Notes: generated by a model from the sequence alone, not told the origin. A DNA stretch of 64,000 nt from an uncultured Dorea sp. (GCA_910579015.1 CAJTRO010000003.1:91159-155158), one strand, 5' to 3'. Shown: positions 45,634-55,141, counted from the stretch's first letter. A program made the numbers and translations.

Positions 45634-46686
45634 ATGAAGCTTTCAAGGGATGAATTAAAAGGTTTAATGAAAAATAAGATGATGCAGGCAGGTCTTAAGG
45701 AAGAACATGCCGAGCAGACAGCAGAGATTCTTACATGGTCACACGAAAGAGGATATGCCTCACACGGTGCGGTACGTGTGGAGTACTACAGCGAGAGGAT
45801 CGCAAAAGGCGGTATCACGAGCGATCCGAACATCACGTGGACACAGACCGGTCCTTGCTCAGGTATCATGGACGGAGATAACGGAATCGGTTACTGGGTG
45901 GCCACGAAGGCCACGGAGAAGGCAATTGAGATCGCGAAGGAGAACGGCGTGGCGATCGTGGGTATGGCGAACATCTCTCACACAGGCTCTATCGGATATT
46001 ATACAGAGATGTGCGCGAAGGCAGGTCTTGCGGCGATCACATTCTGCCAGTCCGATCCGATGGCTGTTCCATATGGCGGAACAGAGCCATATTATGGGAC
46101 AAACCCGATCTCATTCGCGGCTCCGACAGCGGACGAGCGCAATGTAGTATTCGATATGGCGACCACCGTTCAGGCATGGGGCAAGATTCTTGACAAGCGT
46201 TCCCAGGGCGCAGAGATTCCATCTGACTGGGCAGTAGACGAGAACGGAGAGCCGGTGACAGATCCGCATAAGGTGAACGCGCTTACACCGATCGCAGGTG
46301 CGAAGGGATACGGCCTCATGATGATGGTAGACGTGTTCTCAGGCGTGCTCCTTGGCGTTCCGTTCGGAAAGCACGTAAGCTCTATGTACCATGACTGTTC
46401 TAAGGGACGTGAGCTTGGACAGATGATCATCGTTATGGATCCGGAGAGATTCTGCGGCGCCGAGCAGTTCAAGAAGAATATGTCACAGACCTGTGACGAA
46501 CTGGGCGAGATGAAAGCCGCTCCGGGATACGGCAAGGTATATTATCCGGGAGAGAGAGCCGTTATGAGAAGAGATAAGGCTTATGCGTCCGGCGGTATCG
46601 AGGTTGTGGATGAGCTTGTTGAGTATCTCAAGGGTGATAAGGTTCATTTTGACAGGTATGACCATAAGAATAGATTCGCAGATTAA
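45634..46686 (+). CDS. allD: Ureidoglycolate dehydrogenase
   Basis: This NAD(P)-dependent enzyme of the LDH2/malate dehydrogenase family has 350 residues and oxidises ureidoglycolate to oxalurate. The family marks are HTGSIGYYTEMCAKAGL, FCQSDPMAVPYGG and AAPTADERNVVFDMAT, then GAKGYGLMMMVD. It lies 30 nt after allE. Making oxalurate rather than glyoxylate points to the fermentative, ATP-yielding branch that ends in oxamate and carbamoyl phosphate. Confidence 0.92.
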   Translation: MKLSRDELKGLMKNKMMQAGLKEEHAEQTAEILTWSHERGYASHGAVRVEYYSERIAKGGITSDPNITWTQTGPCSGIMDGDNGIGYWVATKATEKAIEIAKENGVAIVGMANISHTGSIGYYTEMCAKAGLAAITFCQSDPMAVPYGGTEPYYGTNPISFAAPTADERNVVFDMATTVQAWGKILDKRSQGAEIPSDWAVDENGEPVTDPHKVNALTPIAGAKGYGLMMMVDVFSGVLLGVPFGKHVSSMYHDCSKGRELGQMIIVMDPERFCGAEQFKKNMSQTCDELGEMKAAPGYGKVYYPGERAVMRRDKAYASGGIEVVDELVEYLKGDKVHFDRYDHKNRFAD

Positions 46687-46715
46687 GAATTTGCAGATTG
46701 AGAAAGGGAAAAAGC

Positions 46716-49700
46716 ATGTTAAAAACAGTTGTTAAAAAAGGAAGTTATCAGGATTCAGTTGTATTGATGCTGTTGACAAATGAGATCTCTTCAGTAGAAG
46801 GAGTGAACAAGATCCAGGTTATGATGGCAACTCCTGCAAACAAAGACATTTTCAAGACCAGCGGGCTTGATACGGAGGAGCTGATGGCGGCCACCGCAAA
46901 TGATATGGTAGTTGTGGCAGATATCGTGGATGACGCCGTTCTTGACGTAGTTCTTGAGAAGGTAGAAGAGTTCTTGAAGAAGCAGTCTACAGCGGCAGAA
47001 GGAAAGAAGGGAACAGAGAGTGTAAAGTCATGGGATAAGGCTCTTAAGAAGGCGCCGGAGGCAAACCTTGCGGTGATCTCCATTCCGGGAGCATATGCGG
47101 CGCTTGAGGCTGACCGCGCCCTTGACGAGGGATTAAATGTATTCATGTTCTCTGATAACGTAACCGTAGAAGACGAGAAAGCGTTGAAAGAGAAAGCTCA
47201 TGCAAAGGGACTGGCTGTTATGGGACCTGACTGCGGTACAGGCATTATCCAGGGCGTTCCGATCGCATTTACGAACAAGGTTACAAAAGGTTCGATCGGT
47301 ATCATCGGAGCATCAGGAACAGGGATCCAGGAGCTTACGACCATTATCGACCGGTTAGGCGAAGGCGTTACAAACGCTATTGGTATCGGCGGACGCGACC
47401 TGAACGCTAAGATCGGCGGTATCACGATGATGGATATGATCGACGCGATGGAAGATGATGCGGCTGTCAAAGTGCTCGTTATCGTTTCCAAGCCGCCGGC
47501 AAAGGAAGTGCGCGATATGATCTCCGCGAGACTTTCAAACTTCAGCAAGCCGGTTGTTACGTTATTCGTCGGCGAGAAGCCGGAATATCATGAGGAGAAC
47601 TTCTATCACTGCTATACGCTGGACGAGGCCGCACGTAAGGCGGTAAGCCTTGTAAGAGGCACAGAGGTTGCAGAAGCAACAATCGATATTGACGAGTCCG
47701 AGTTCTATAAGGCAGAAGACAGCAAGACGATCAAGGCTTATTATTCAGGCGGAACACTTGCCAATGAAGCGGCTATGCTGATCAAAGACGCTATGAACTG
47801 CAAGGTGCCGCCAGAGGATATCGAAGGATATATGCTTCAGTTGGACGGCAACATCGTGGTTGACCTTGGAGACGACGCTTATACACAGGGCAAGCCGCAT
47901 CCGATGATCGATCCGGCGAAGCGTATCGAGTGTATGCAGGAAGCGGTAGACGATCCGACTACAGGAGCAGTCCTTCTTGACATCATGCTTGGCTATGGTT
48001 CCCATGCCGATATGGCAGGAGCGCTTCTTCCTTCCATCGTTGCGCTGAAAGAGAAAGCAGACAGCCAGGGAAGAAAGGTATTCTTTATCGCAACCGTATG
48101 CGGTACAAGAAGCGATTTCCAGGGATATGACGAGGCTGTGAATAAGTTAAAAGAGGCAGGAGTCATTGTATGTGAGAATAACAAGCTTGCATGTCGTACC
48201 GCGATCCGCGCGATTGGAAGAGATTTCGAGGAGCCGGTTAAGGAGATCCGCGCGAAAGAGGTGGCTGATGTAGAGAAGAACGCACCTTCCGACAAGCTCC
48301 GCGCACTGCTTTCCGATAAACCGAATATCATCAATATCGGTCTTAAGAGCTTCGCAGAGGTTGTTGAGCAGTTCGGGTGCGAGGTGGTACAGTATGACTG
48401 GCAGCCGCCGGCAGGAGGAAATGTAGAGCTTATCAAGATACTGAACTTCCTGAGAAATTATGAGGGTATCGACGAGCTGAACCGTGCTGTTGCCGCGAAG
48501 GTTGTGGCAAGCCAGCCGGTGCTTAAGGATAATGTACGTGCGAAGGAAGTGATCCCGGAATTCGCAGAGAACGGCGGTAAGGTCATCCTTCATGCAGGTC
48601 CTCCGGTTGCTTACGAGAATATGCCGGATCCGATGCAGGGTTCCTGCGTGGGCGCTGTGATGTTCGAGGAGTGGGCGTCTACTGAGGAAGAAGCAAGAAA
48701 GATGTTAGAGGGCGGAGAGATCAAGTTCATCCCATGCCATCACTGCAACGCAGTAGGACCTATGGGCGGTATCACATCTCCGAACATGGCAGTATTCGTA
48801 GTCGAGAATGAGACTGGCGGCAACAGAGCATATTGTACGATGAACGAAGGTATCGGCAAGGTTCTCCGTTTCGGCGCATATGACGAAGAGGTTGTAAACA
48901 GACTGCGCTGGATGAGAGACGTTCTTGGCCCGACACTTGGCAAGGCGCTCCGCTCTATGGAGAATGGTCTTGCGATCAATCCGCTGATCGCGAAGGCTGT
49001 GGCCATGGGCGATGAGTTCCATCAGAGAAATATCGCCGCTTCCCTTGCATTCTTGAAGGAAGTTGCACCGATCATTACTGCGATGGAGATGGATGAGAAG
49101 GATCGTTATGACGTGATCAAGTTCCTGGCTGATACAGATCAGTTCTTCCTGAACATCATGATGGCGACAGGCAAGGCTGTTATGGACGACGCCAGAAAAG
49201 ATACGGACGGAACCATTGTTACGGCTATGTGCCGGAACGGCTATGAATTCGGTATCCGTATCGCGGGTATGGGCGACGAGTGGTTCACCGGCCCGGTTAA
49301 TACGCCGCAGGGACTCTACTTCACAGGTTACGATGCAGATGATGCATGTCCGGATATGGGCGACAGCGCTATCACAGAGACATTCGGTGTCGGCGGTATG
49401 GCGATGATCGCGGCTCCTGCGGTTACAAGATTCGTAGGCGCGGGCGGATATGAGGATGCACTGCGCACCAGTACGGAGATGACCGAGATCTGTATCGACA
49501 GGAACCCGAACTTTACCGTTCCGACCTGGAACTTCCAGGGAATCTGCCTTGGTATCGACGCAAGGCTGGTTGTAGAGAAGGGAATCACGCCTGTGATCAA
49601 TACAGGTATTGCAAATAAAGTGGCCGGAAGAGGACAGATCGGCGCAGGTACGGTACATCCGCCGATCGAGTGCTTCGAGAAGGCTGTAAGGGCTTACGCC

Positions 49701-49724
49701 AAGAAGCTTGGATTTGAGGCGTAG
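46716..49724 (+). CDS. fdrA: Fused oxamate carbamoyltransferase subunits AllF (FdrA) and AllG (YlbE)
   Basis: The 1002-residue protein joins two proteins that are separate in E. coli. Residues 1-515 match FdrA (AllF), with succinyl-CoA-synthetase-like segments such as MGPDCGTGIIQGVPIAF and IGIIGASGTGIQEL, then AYYSGGTLANEAA. Residues 525-1002 match YlbE (AllG, DUF1116): ILHAGPPVAYENM, FIPCHHCNAVGPMGG, MGDEFHQRNIAAS, then FGVGGMAMIAAPAVTRFVGA. With AllH they are assigned as oxamate carbamoyltransferase, splitting oxalurate into oxamate and carbamoyl phosphate. Start chosen by AGAAAGGGA. No frameshift signature is seen at the junction. Confidence 0.92.
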   Translation: MLKTVVKKGSYQDSVVLMLLTNEISSVEGVNKIQVMMATPANKDIFKTSGLDTEELMAATANDMVVVADIVDDAVLDVVLEKVEEFLKKQSTAAEGKKGTESVKSWDKALKKAPEANLAVISIPGAYAALEADRALDEGLNVFMFSDNVTVEDEKALKEKAHAKGLAVMGPDCGTGIIQGVPIAFTNKVTKGSIGIIGASGTGIQELTTIIDRLGEGVTNAIGIGGRDLNAKIGGITMMDMIDAMEDDAAVKVLVIVSKPPAKEVRDMISARLSNFSKPVVTLFVGEKPEYHEENFYHCYTLDEAARKAVSLVRGTEVAEATIDIDESEFYKAEDSKTIKAYYSGGTLANEAAMLIKDAMNCKVPPEDIEGYMLQLDGNIVVDLGDDAYTQGKPHPMIDPAKRIECMQEAVDDPTTGAVLLDIMLGYGSHADMAGALLPSIVALKEKADSQGRKVFFIATVCGTRSDFQGYDEAVNKLKEAGVIVCENNKLACRTAIRAIGRDFEEPVKEIRAKEVADVEKNAPSDKLRALLSDKPNIINIGLKSFAEVVEQFGCEVVQYDWQPPAGGNVELIKILNFLRNYEGIDELNRAVAAKVVASQPVLKDNVRAKEVIPEFAENGGKVILHAGPPVAYENMPDPMQGSCVGAVMFEEWASTEEEARKMLEGGEIKFIPCHHCNAVGPMGGITSPNMAVFVVENETGGNRAYCTMNEGIGKVLRFGAYDEEVVNRLRWMRDVLGPTLGKALRSMENGLAINPLIAKAVAMGDEFHQRNIAASLAFLKEVAPIITAMEMDEKDRYDVIKFLADTDQFFLNIMMATGKAVMDDARKDTDGTIVTAMCRNGYEFGIRIAGMGDEWFTGPVNTPQGLYFTGYDADDACPDMGDSAITETFGVGGMAMIAAPAVTRFVGAGGYEDALRTSTEMTEICIDRNPNFTVPTWNFQGICLGIDARLVVEKGITPVINTGIANKVAGRGQIGAGTVHPPIECFEKAVRAYAKKLGFEA

Positions 49725-49749
49725 GGAAGAGGCATATAGGAGATTGTAT

Positions 49750-50688
49750 ATGGAAAAGAAAAAAGTTGTCATTGCCCTGGGCGGAAACGCCCTTGGCAAG
49801 GATATAGAAGAACAGAAGGAAGCGGTTGCCAAGACAGCGAAGGTGATCGTGGACCTTGCACAGCAGGGACTTGATATCATCGTTACACATGGAAACGGAC
49901 CGCAGGTGGGCATGATACAGAATGCGATGGATAATCTTATCGTTATGGAGCAGAATTATAAGCAGATCCCGCTTCCGACCAGCGTTGCCATGAGCCAGGG
50001 ATATATCGGTATCGACTTGCAGAATGCAATTAAGTATGAGTTGTTAAGCCGTAACATCGACGGCAAGGTATCTACGATCCTGTCACAGGTAGAGGTAGAT
50101 AAGGACGATCCGGCATTTGAGAATCCTACGAAGCCGATCGGAAGGTTTCTTACAAAGGAAGAAGCAGAAGAGAATGAGAAGAATGGTATCCGCTGTATGG
50201 AGGATGCAGGAAGAGGCTATCGTATCGTAGTGGCTTCCCCGATGCCTAAGAGAATCCGCGAGCTTGAGACCATCAAGACACTGGTGGGCGCGGGGCACAT
50301 CGTGATCACCTGCGGCGGCGGCGGTATTCCGGTTGTCAGCGATGAAGAAGGAAGGCTTGTGGGAGTCAATGCAGTCATCGACAAGGACAATGCCAGCAGC
50401 CTTCTGGCCGCACAGCTTGGCGCGGACCATCTGGTCATCCTGACGGCAGTTGAGAAGGTTGCGATCAACTGGGGCAAGGAGAACCAGGAATGGTTATCAG
50501 ATCTTACGGTAGAGCAGGCGGAGGAATATATCGCCCAGGAGCAGTTTGCAAAGGGCTCCATGCTTCCGAAGGTAGAGGCGGCGATCCGTTTCGCAAAATC
50601 CGGAGAGGGAAGGCACGCGTTGATCACGCTGCTTGACAAGGCGGCGGCAGGGATTGCCGGAGAGACCGGAACTGTAATACACTCATAA
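49750..50688 (+). CDS. arcC: Carbamate kinase
   Basis: The 312-residue amino-acid-kinase protein begins VVIALGGNALG and contains THGNGPQVGMIQ and ITCGGGGIPVV, the carbamate kinase signatures. It converts carbamoyl phosphate plus ADP to ATP, CO2 and ammonia, the energy-yielding step of the pathway. Directly following allFG, it corresponds to the AllK role. The ATG at 49750 follows ATAGGAG. Confidence 0.94.
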   Translation: MEKKKVVIALGGNALGKDIEEQKEAVAKTAKVIVDLAQQGLDIIVTHGNGPQVGMIQNAMDNLIVMEQNYKQIPLPTSVAMSQGYIGIDLQNAIKYELLSRNIDGKVSTILSQVEVDKDDPAFENPTKPIGRFLTKEEAEENEKNGIRCMEDAGRGYRIVVASPMPKRIRELETIKTLVGAGHIVITCGGGGIPVVSDEEGRLVGVNAVIDKDNASSLLAAQLGADHLVILTAVEKVAINWGKENQEWLSDLTVEQAEEYIAQEQFAKGSMLPKVEAAIRFAKSGEGRHALITLLDKAAAGIAGETGTVIHS

Positions 50689-50893
50689 TTATACGGTGAG
50701 CCGGTGAATATGGCCGGCAGATATGGAAATATGTCATTTGTGTGATCATAATTATTTCGATTAACTGGCGGTTTGGGGTGGATCTTTCTCTGATCAGGAC
50801 ATTGAGGAGCGTTGCCCGGTCATGATTGGAGAGAGCCCATCCAGGACCGCCCTAATTGGTTACGCAATATATGGGTAGTTTAGGAGAGGGAAC

Positions 50894-52507
50894 ATGAATA
50901 TACCAATTAATCTGTTTATGTGGATAATGGCGTTTCTGCCGATTATCGTACTGTTGATTTTAATGATAAAATTTAACTGGGGTGCAACGGAAGCTGCACC
51001 GGTGGGACTGATGATCACGATTGTCACAGGTCTTGTATTCTTCAAGGCGAATATCCGGCTGATTGCGTCGGAGAGCGCCAAGGGAGTGTGGAATGCGCTG
51101 ATCATCCTGATCATAGTCTGGACGGCTATCCTGATGTATCAGGTGGGCGACGAGGCGAAGGCATTCCTGGTGATCCGAAACGGCATGAGGAAGCTTCTGC
51201 CTAACGAGCTGCTTCTGGTGCTTGCGATGGGGTGGATATTTGAAAGCTTTCTTCAGGGCATCACAGGCTTCGGAGTTCCGGTTGCCGTAGGCGCGCCGCT
51301 TCTTATCGGTATCGGCGTGAAGCCTATGTGGGCAGTCATTATTCCGCTTCTTGGCCAGGCGTGGGGAAATACCTTCGGAACGCTTGGCGCCGCGTGGGAT
51401 TCCCTTGCCATGTCGGCGGGACTTTCAGCAGGAAGTAAGGAGTATCTGGTGACGGCTATGTGGACGGCGGCATTCATCTGGTTCTGGAACGCCATCGGCG
51501 GGTTTGCGACCTGCTGGTTCTACGGGAAGGGAAAGGCTCTTAAGAAAGGCTTTCCGGCGGTTGCCCTTATGGCAGTCATCCAGGGCGGCGGAGAGCTTCT
51601 TCTTAGCCAGGTCAACACGACCATCTGCTGTTTTGTACCGGCGTGCGTATCACTGATCGTGATCCTGCTGCTTGGAAGGATCAAAATGTACAATGAAGAG
51701 TGGAGCATCGCCGACAGTCCGATCATGAACCGTGAGTTCGAGGAGAAGGCAGGAGGAAGCGAGGCGCCCTCTGATATGAGCCTGGTGCAGGCATTCGTGC
51801 CATATTTCCTGCTTTCGGCTCTTACGCTGATCGTACTTCTGGTGAAACCGGTCAATGCATTCCTGGGACAGATATCGTTTGGTTTATCGTTTCCGGAGAC
51901 TTCAACGGGATACGGGCATGTGAATGCGGCGGTAGAGAGTTTCTCAGCGTTCACGCCGTTTACTCATGCCAGCATGTTCCTGTTTATATCGGCAATCGTC
52001 GGACTTCTCTATTATAAGAAGCATGGATGGATAGGAGAAGGCGGAGTGAAGAGGATCTTTGTGAAGTCTGTCTCTATGACGATGCCGTCAGGTATCGCGG
52101 TGATCGGTCTGGTCATCATGTCAAAGATTATGGACGGAACCGGACAGACGGTGGTACTGGCGAACGGTATCGCGAGCGTCCTTGGCAAGGTCTATGTGAT
52201 CCTGGCTCCGTTCGTGGGACTTCTGGGAACCTTTATGACGGGAAGCAATATGAGTTCTAACATCCTGTTCGGCGGATTCCAGATGACGACGGCTAATCTG
52301 CTGAATGTGGATCCGTCGGCGATCCTGGGCGCTCAGTCGGCAGGCGGAGCGATCGGAAGCGCAGTCAGCCCGAGCAAGATCATCCTCGGGACGACGACGG
52401 CAAGCATCCTTGGAAGAGAGGGTGAGGTTCTTAAGAGGATTATCGCGCTTACGGTGCCGACGACGATAGTGATCGGTGCAATCCTGTTTGTGCTGGTGGC
52501 GATCTGA
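50894..52507 (+). CDS. L-lactate permease (LctP) family transporter
   Basis: The 537-residue protein has about 13 transmembrane helices and LctP marks: QGITGFGVPVAVGAPLLIG, QAWGNTFGTLGAAWDS, GSNMSSNILFGGFQ, then SAGGAIGSAVSPSKIILG. The family moves lactate and glycolate with protons. In this place, after carbamate kinase, a 2-oxo or 2-hydroxy acid of the ureide pathway is a better guess, for example export of oxamate, a close structural analogue of lactate and pyruvate. The 205-nt gap upstream contains no clear terminator. Confidence 0.88.
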   Translation: MNIPINLFMWIMAFLPIIVLLILMIKFNWGATEAAPVGLMITIVTGLVFFKANIRLIASESAKGVWNALIILIIVWTAILMYQVGDEAKAFLVIRNGMRKLLPNELLLVLAMGWIFESFLQGITGFGVPVAVGAPLLIGIGVKPMWAVIIPLLGQAWGNTFGTLGAAWDSLAMSAGLSAGSKEYLVTAMWTAAFIWFWNAIGGFATCWFYGKGKALKKGFPAVALMAVIQGGGELLLSQVNTTICCFVPACVSLIVILLLGRIKMYNEEWSIADSPIMNREFEEKAGGSEAPSDMSLVQAFVPYFLLSALTLIVLLVKPVNAFLGQISFGLSFPETSTGYGHVNAAVESFSAFTPFTHASMFLFISAIVGLLYYKKHGWIGEGGVKRIFVKSVSMTMPSGIAVIGLVIMSKIMDGTGQTVVLANGIASVLGKVYVILAPFVGLLGTFMTGSNMSSNILFGGFQMTTANLLNVDPSAILGAQSAGGAIGSAVSPSKIILGTTTASILGREGEVLKRIIALTVPTTIVIGAILFVLVAI

Positions 52508-52542
52508 TATGCCTCTTATAGGAAGGAGAGTCTGAGAAGATT

Positions 52543-52740
52543 ATGGAGAAGAAAAGTTTTTTTAAAACAAAAGAAGGCGGGCTTACAATCGCATTTATAG
52601 TGATCATGGCGGCATTCTTTATCATACTGGCAGGTCTTGGCAGTGCAAATGATACCATTTGTCTGGTTGGATTTGTAATTATGGTGGCCGCTATGTTGTA
52701 TTCGCCGGTTAAAACATTTATAATAAAGCCAAAGAAATAA
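52543..52740 (+). CDS. Small two-helix membrane protein
   Basis: The 65-residue protein has two hydrophobic segments (about residues 14-31 and 38-54) and basic ends (MEKKSFFKTKEGG, PKK). AGGAAGGAG lies upstream. It sits between the LctP-type carrier and the second allC and is in the same operon by spacing. No family is recognised; it could be an accessory subunit of the carrier. Confidence 0.65.
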   Translation: MEKKSFFKTKEGGLTIAFIVIMAAFFIILAGLGSANDTICLVGFVIMVAAMLYSPVKTFIIKPKK

Positions 52741-52760
52741 CATGAAAGGAGAAAATCATT

Positions 52761-54002
52761 ATGGCGATTGAAGAGATTACAGGCAGAATAGCGAAGGACT
52801 TGGAGAGTCTGAAGCAGTTCACAGCGACACCGGGAGACGGCTGTACGAGGCTTCCATTTACTCCGGAGGCGAGAGGAGCGGTGAATTACTTAAAGCAGAT
52901 CATGGGAGAAGCTGGGCTTGATGTAAGAGAGGATGCCGCAGGCAATGTGATCGGAGTGATGAAGGGAACAGATCCGGACGCACCGTGTGTAATGATGGGA
53001 TCACATTTTGATTCTGTAGTGAATGGAGGAGATTTCGACGGTATCGCAGGAGCAGTATGTGCCATCGAGGTTGCAAGACAGCTGAAGGAGGAGGGCGTTA
53101 CCCCGAAGAGAGACTTCGTTGCGGTCGGATTCTGTGACGAGGAGGGTATGCGCTTTGGAACAGGCTATTTTGGATCCGGCGCGATGCTCGGCAACAGAGA
53201 CGTAGAATACTGCAAGAACTTCGCGGACACCAACGGTGTTACGATCTATGATGCGATGAAGGAGTATGGACTTGATCCGGAGAAGATTGAGGACGCGAAG
53301 TGGGATACATCCAAGATCGGGCAGTTCCTTGAGTTACATATCGAGCAGGGACCGGTGCTTGACGCAGAGAACATCGAGCTTGGCCTTGTAGACTGTATCG
53401 TTGGTATCCAGCGTTACATGGTAACCGTTCACGGAAGAGCCGACCATGCGGGAACCACCCCGATGGATATGCGTATGGACGCTGTGGATGCTGCGACGAA
53501 GGTTATCTCCAAGATTCCGGACTGGGCGCGTGAGAAGGCTGACGGGACCGTTGCCACAACAGGTTTCATCCGCACGACGCCGGGCGGAATGAACATCGTT
53601 GCCGAGAAGGTAGAGTTCACGGTAGACATCCGTTCCAAGAACAACGACAATATCAATGATATTGCCAATAGGATCCGTGCCGCTCTTGACAGGGAAGTTA
53701 AGGAGATGGGCGGAAGCTATGAGATCGACACCAAGCTTGTGATCACACCGGTATGGCTGTCTGAGGATATGCTGAACACGATGGAAGAAAGCTGTAAGGC
53801 AAGAGGCTACAGCTATAAGAAGCTTCCAAGCGGCGCAGGACACGACGCGCTGGAGATCGGCCAGGTAATCCCGACGGTTATGCTGTTTGTTCCAAGCAAG
53901 GAAGGAAGAAGCCACTGTCCGGTAGAATTTACGAAGTACAGTGATTTTGCGAAGGCGTCTGTCGTTATGACGGAGCTTGCAAAGGAGCTTCTTGAAAAGT
54001 AA
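52761..54002 (+). CDS. allC: Allantoate amidohydrolase-like M20 enzyme (second copy)
   Basis: A 413-residue paralogue of the enzyme at 32214, with GSHFDSVVNGGDFDG, CDEEGMRFGTGYFGS, ELHIEQGP and GRSHCPVEFT. Being in the operon of allE, allD and carbamate kinase, this copy is the better candidate for true allantoate amidohydrolase, feeding ureidoglycine to AllE. The other copy, paired with the flavoprotein, may prefer a different N-carbamoyl compound. AAAGGAG precedes the start. Confidence 0.88.
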   Translation: MAIEEITGRIAKDLESLKQFTATPGDGCTRLPFTPEARGAVNYLKQIMGEAGLDVREDAAGNVIGVMKGTDPDAPCVMMGSHFDSVVNGGDFDGIAGAVCAIEVARQLKEEGVTPKRDFVAVGFCDEEGMRFGTGYFGSGAMLGNRDVEYCKNFADTNGVTIYDAMKEYGLDPEKIEDAKWDTSKIGQFLELHIEQGPVLDAENIELGLVDCIVGIQRYMVTVHGRADHAGTTPMDMRMDAVDAATKVISKIPDWAREKADGTVATTGFIRTTPGGMNIVAEKVEFTVDIRSKNNDNINDIANRIRAALDREVKEMGGSYEIDTKLVITPVWLSEDMLNTMEESCKARGYSYKKLPSGAGHDALEIGQVIPTVMLFVPSKEGRSHCPVEFTKYSDFAKASVVMTELAKELLEK

Positions 54003-54026
54003 ATCTGTGACATAAAAATATGCTTG

Positions 54027-54060
54027 ACCGGCATGTCGGCTGATATGCCGGTTATTTCTC
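54027..54060 (+). terminator. Terminator of the allE-allC2 operon
   Basis: ACCGGCAT (54027-54034) pairs with ATGCCGGT (54045-54052), followed by TATTTCTC. It separates the catabolic operon from the regulator gene. Confidence 0.65.
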
Positions 54061-54087
54061 TATATTTCCTTAGAAACGGAGAGCTAT

Positions 54088-55086
54088 ATGACAGGAATGA
54101 ACCCAGTGAATAAAAAAGAAAATCTTCGATTACTGAGAAATGCCCTTAAGCTTACGCAGAAGGAGTTTATTGAGCGTTTTCTTTCTTCGGCGGACGGAAA
54201 GCCGTCTATGAGTATCGCGACCTATTCCAACCTGGAATCGAAAGACGGGGCGAGGATGAACGAGGTAATACTTGCGGTATCGGAAAAGCTGGGGATTGAT
54301 TCCATGCTGTTTGCCATACCGCCGGAAGAATTTGCGGAAAAGATTCATGTGATCCTGCCGGACGGTACGGCCGGCGAAGCGGCGTCGAGGGGCGGCGCTA
54401 AGAAGGGAAGTATCAATCATCTGGTGAACCGGCTCACCATGCACTTTGCCGAGCAGATTTTTACGAAGCGTTTAAAGAAGGGCGACAAGATCGAGTCGGA
54501 CCGGGTGCTGGCGCTTCAGATGGGCGTCGGACGGTCTGCGATCCGGGAAGCGCTCAAGGTCCTGGAGGTATTGGGGATGATTGATATACGCCCCGGACAG
54601 GGGACCTATATCAGCAACAACGAAGCCAGCTTCTTTATCATTCCGTTATCATGGTCCCTGTTCCTTAATGGGAGCCAGATCGACAGTATCGTGGAAGTGC
54701 GCAATCTCATGGAGGTGAAGGCGGCTTATCTGGCGGCGGACTGTATGAACGAGGAGAATCTGGGGAAGCTGTATGCGATATCCCACAGGCTCCATAACGC
54801 ATATGTGGAGAAGGATTTTAAGGAGTTCCTGAACGAAGACCTGGAATTCCACATCTGTATCGCGGAGTGCTCCGGCAATCAGGTGATATACAGTATGATC
54901 CAGACGATCAGCAATCTTATGCGCCATATCAGTGGCAGCGGTATGGTGGATGAGGGACAGCTTCGGGATATCTATGAGGAGCACCAGAAGATATACGGGC
55001 TGATACTGGCGAAGGATGCCGGGGGCGCGGCGGAGGCGATGAAGGAACATCTGAGGAAATCGACGGGGCGGTATAATTACAGGTAA
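54088..55086 (+). CDS. GntR/FCD-type regulator with an extra N-terminal XRE-like HTH
   Basis: The 332-residue protein has three parts: an XRE-like helix-turn-helix at about 10-75 (NLRLLRNALKLTQKEFIERF, then SIATYSNLES), a GntR winged helix at about 120-180 (SDRVLALQMGVGRSAIREAL, then IDIRPGQGTYIS), and an FCD ligand-binding domain at 195-325. FCD regulators sense small carboxylates. Two DNA-binding domains in one chain are unusual. It lies between the ureide operon and the gcvPA-like gene and may control either. Confidence 0.85.
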   Translation: MTGMNPVNKKENLRLLRNALKLTQKEFIERFLSSADGKPSMSIATYSNLESKDGARMNEVILAVSEKLGIDSMLFAIPPEEFAEKIHVILPDGTAGEAASRGGAKKGSINHLVNRLTMHFAEQIFTKRLKKGDKIESDRVLALQMGVGRSAIREALKVLEVLGMIDIRPGQGTYISNNEASFFIIPLSWSLFLNGSQIDSIVEVRNLMEVKAAYLAADCMNEENLGKLYAISHRLHNAYVEKDFKEFLNEDLEFHICIAECSGNQVIYSMIQTISNLMRHISGSGMVDEGQLRDIYEEHQKIYGLILAKDAGGAAEAMKEHLRKSTGRYNYR

Positions 55087-55121
55087 GGGACTGGCGGGAA
55101 ATGGTATTTCCTGGCAGTCCC
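55087..55121 (+). terminator. Hairpin between the regulator gene and the GcvPA-like gene
   Basis: GGGACTG and CAGTCCC enclose a perfect GGAAAT-GGT-ATTTCC inner stem. Only CTTT follows and the next ribosome binding site is 4 nt away, so it may be a leaky terminator or a translational control hairpin. Confidence 0.5.
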
Positions 55122-55141
55122 TTTAAAGGAGATGAAAAGAT

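Noticed and set aside
54024..54031. Third copy of the TTGACCGG operator-like element
   Set aside because: It is part of the ACCGGCAT/ATGCCGGT terminator stem and lacks the GTGGT half, so the match is probably accidental.
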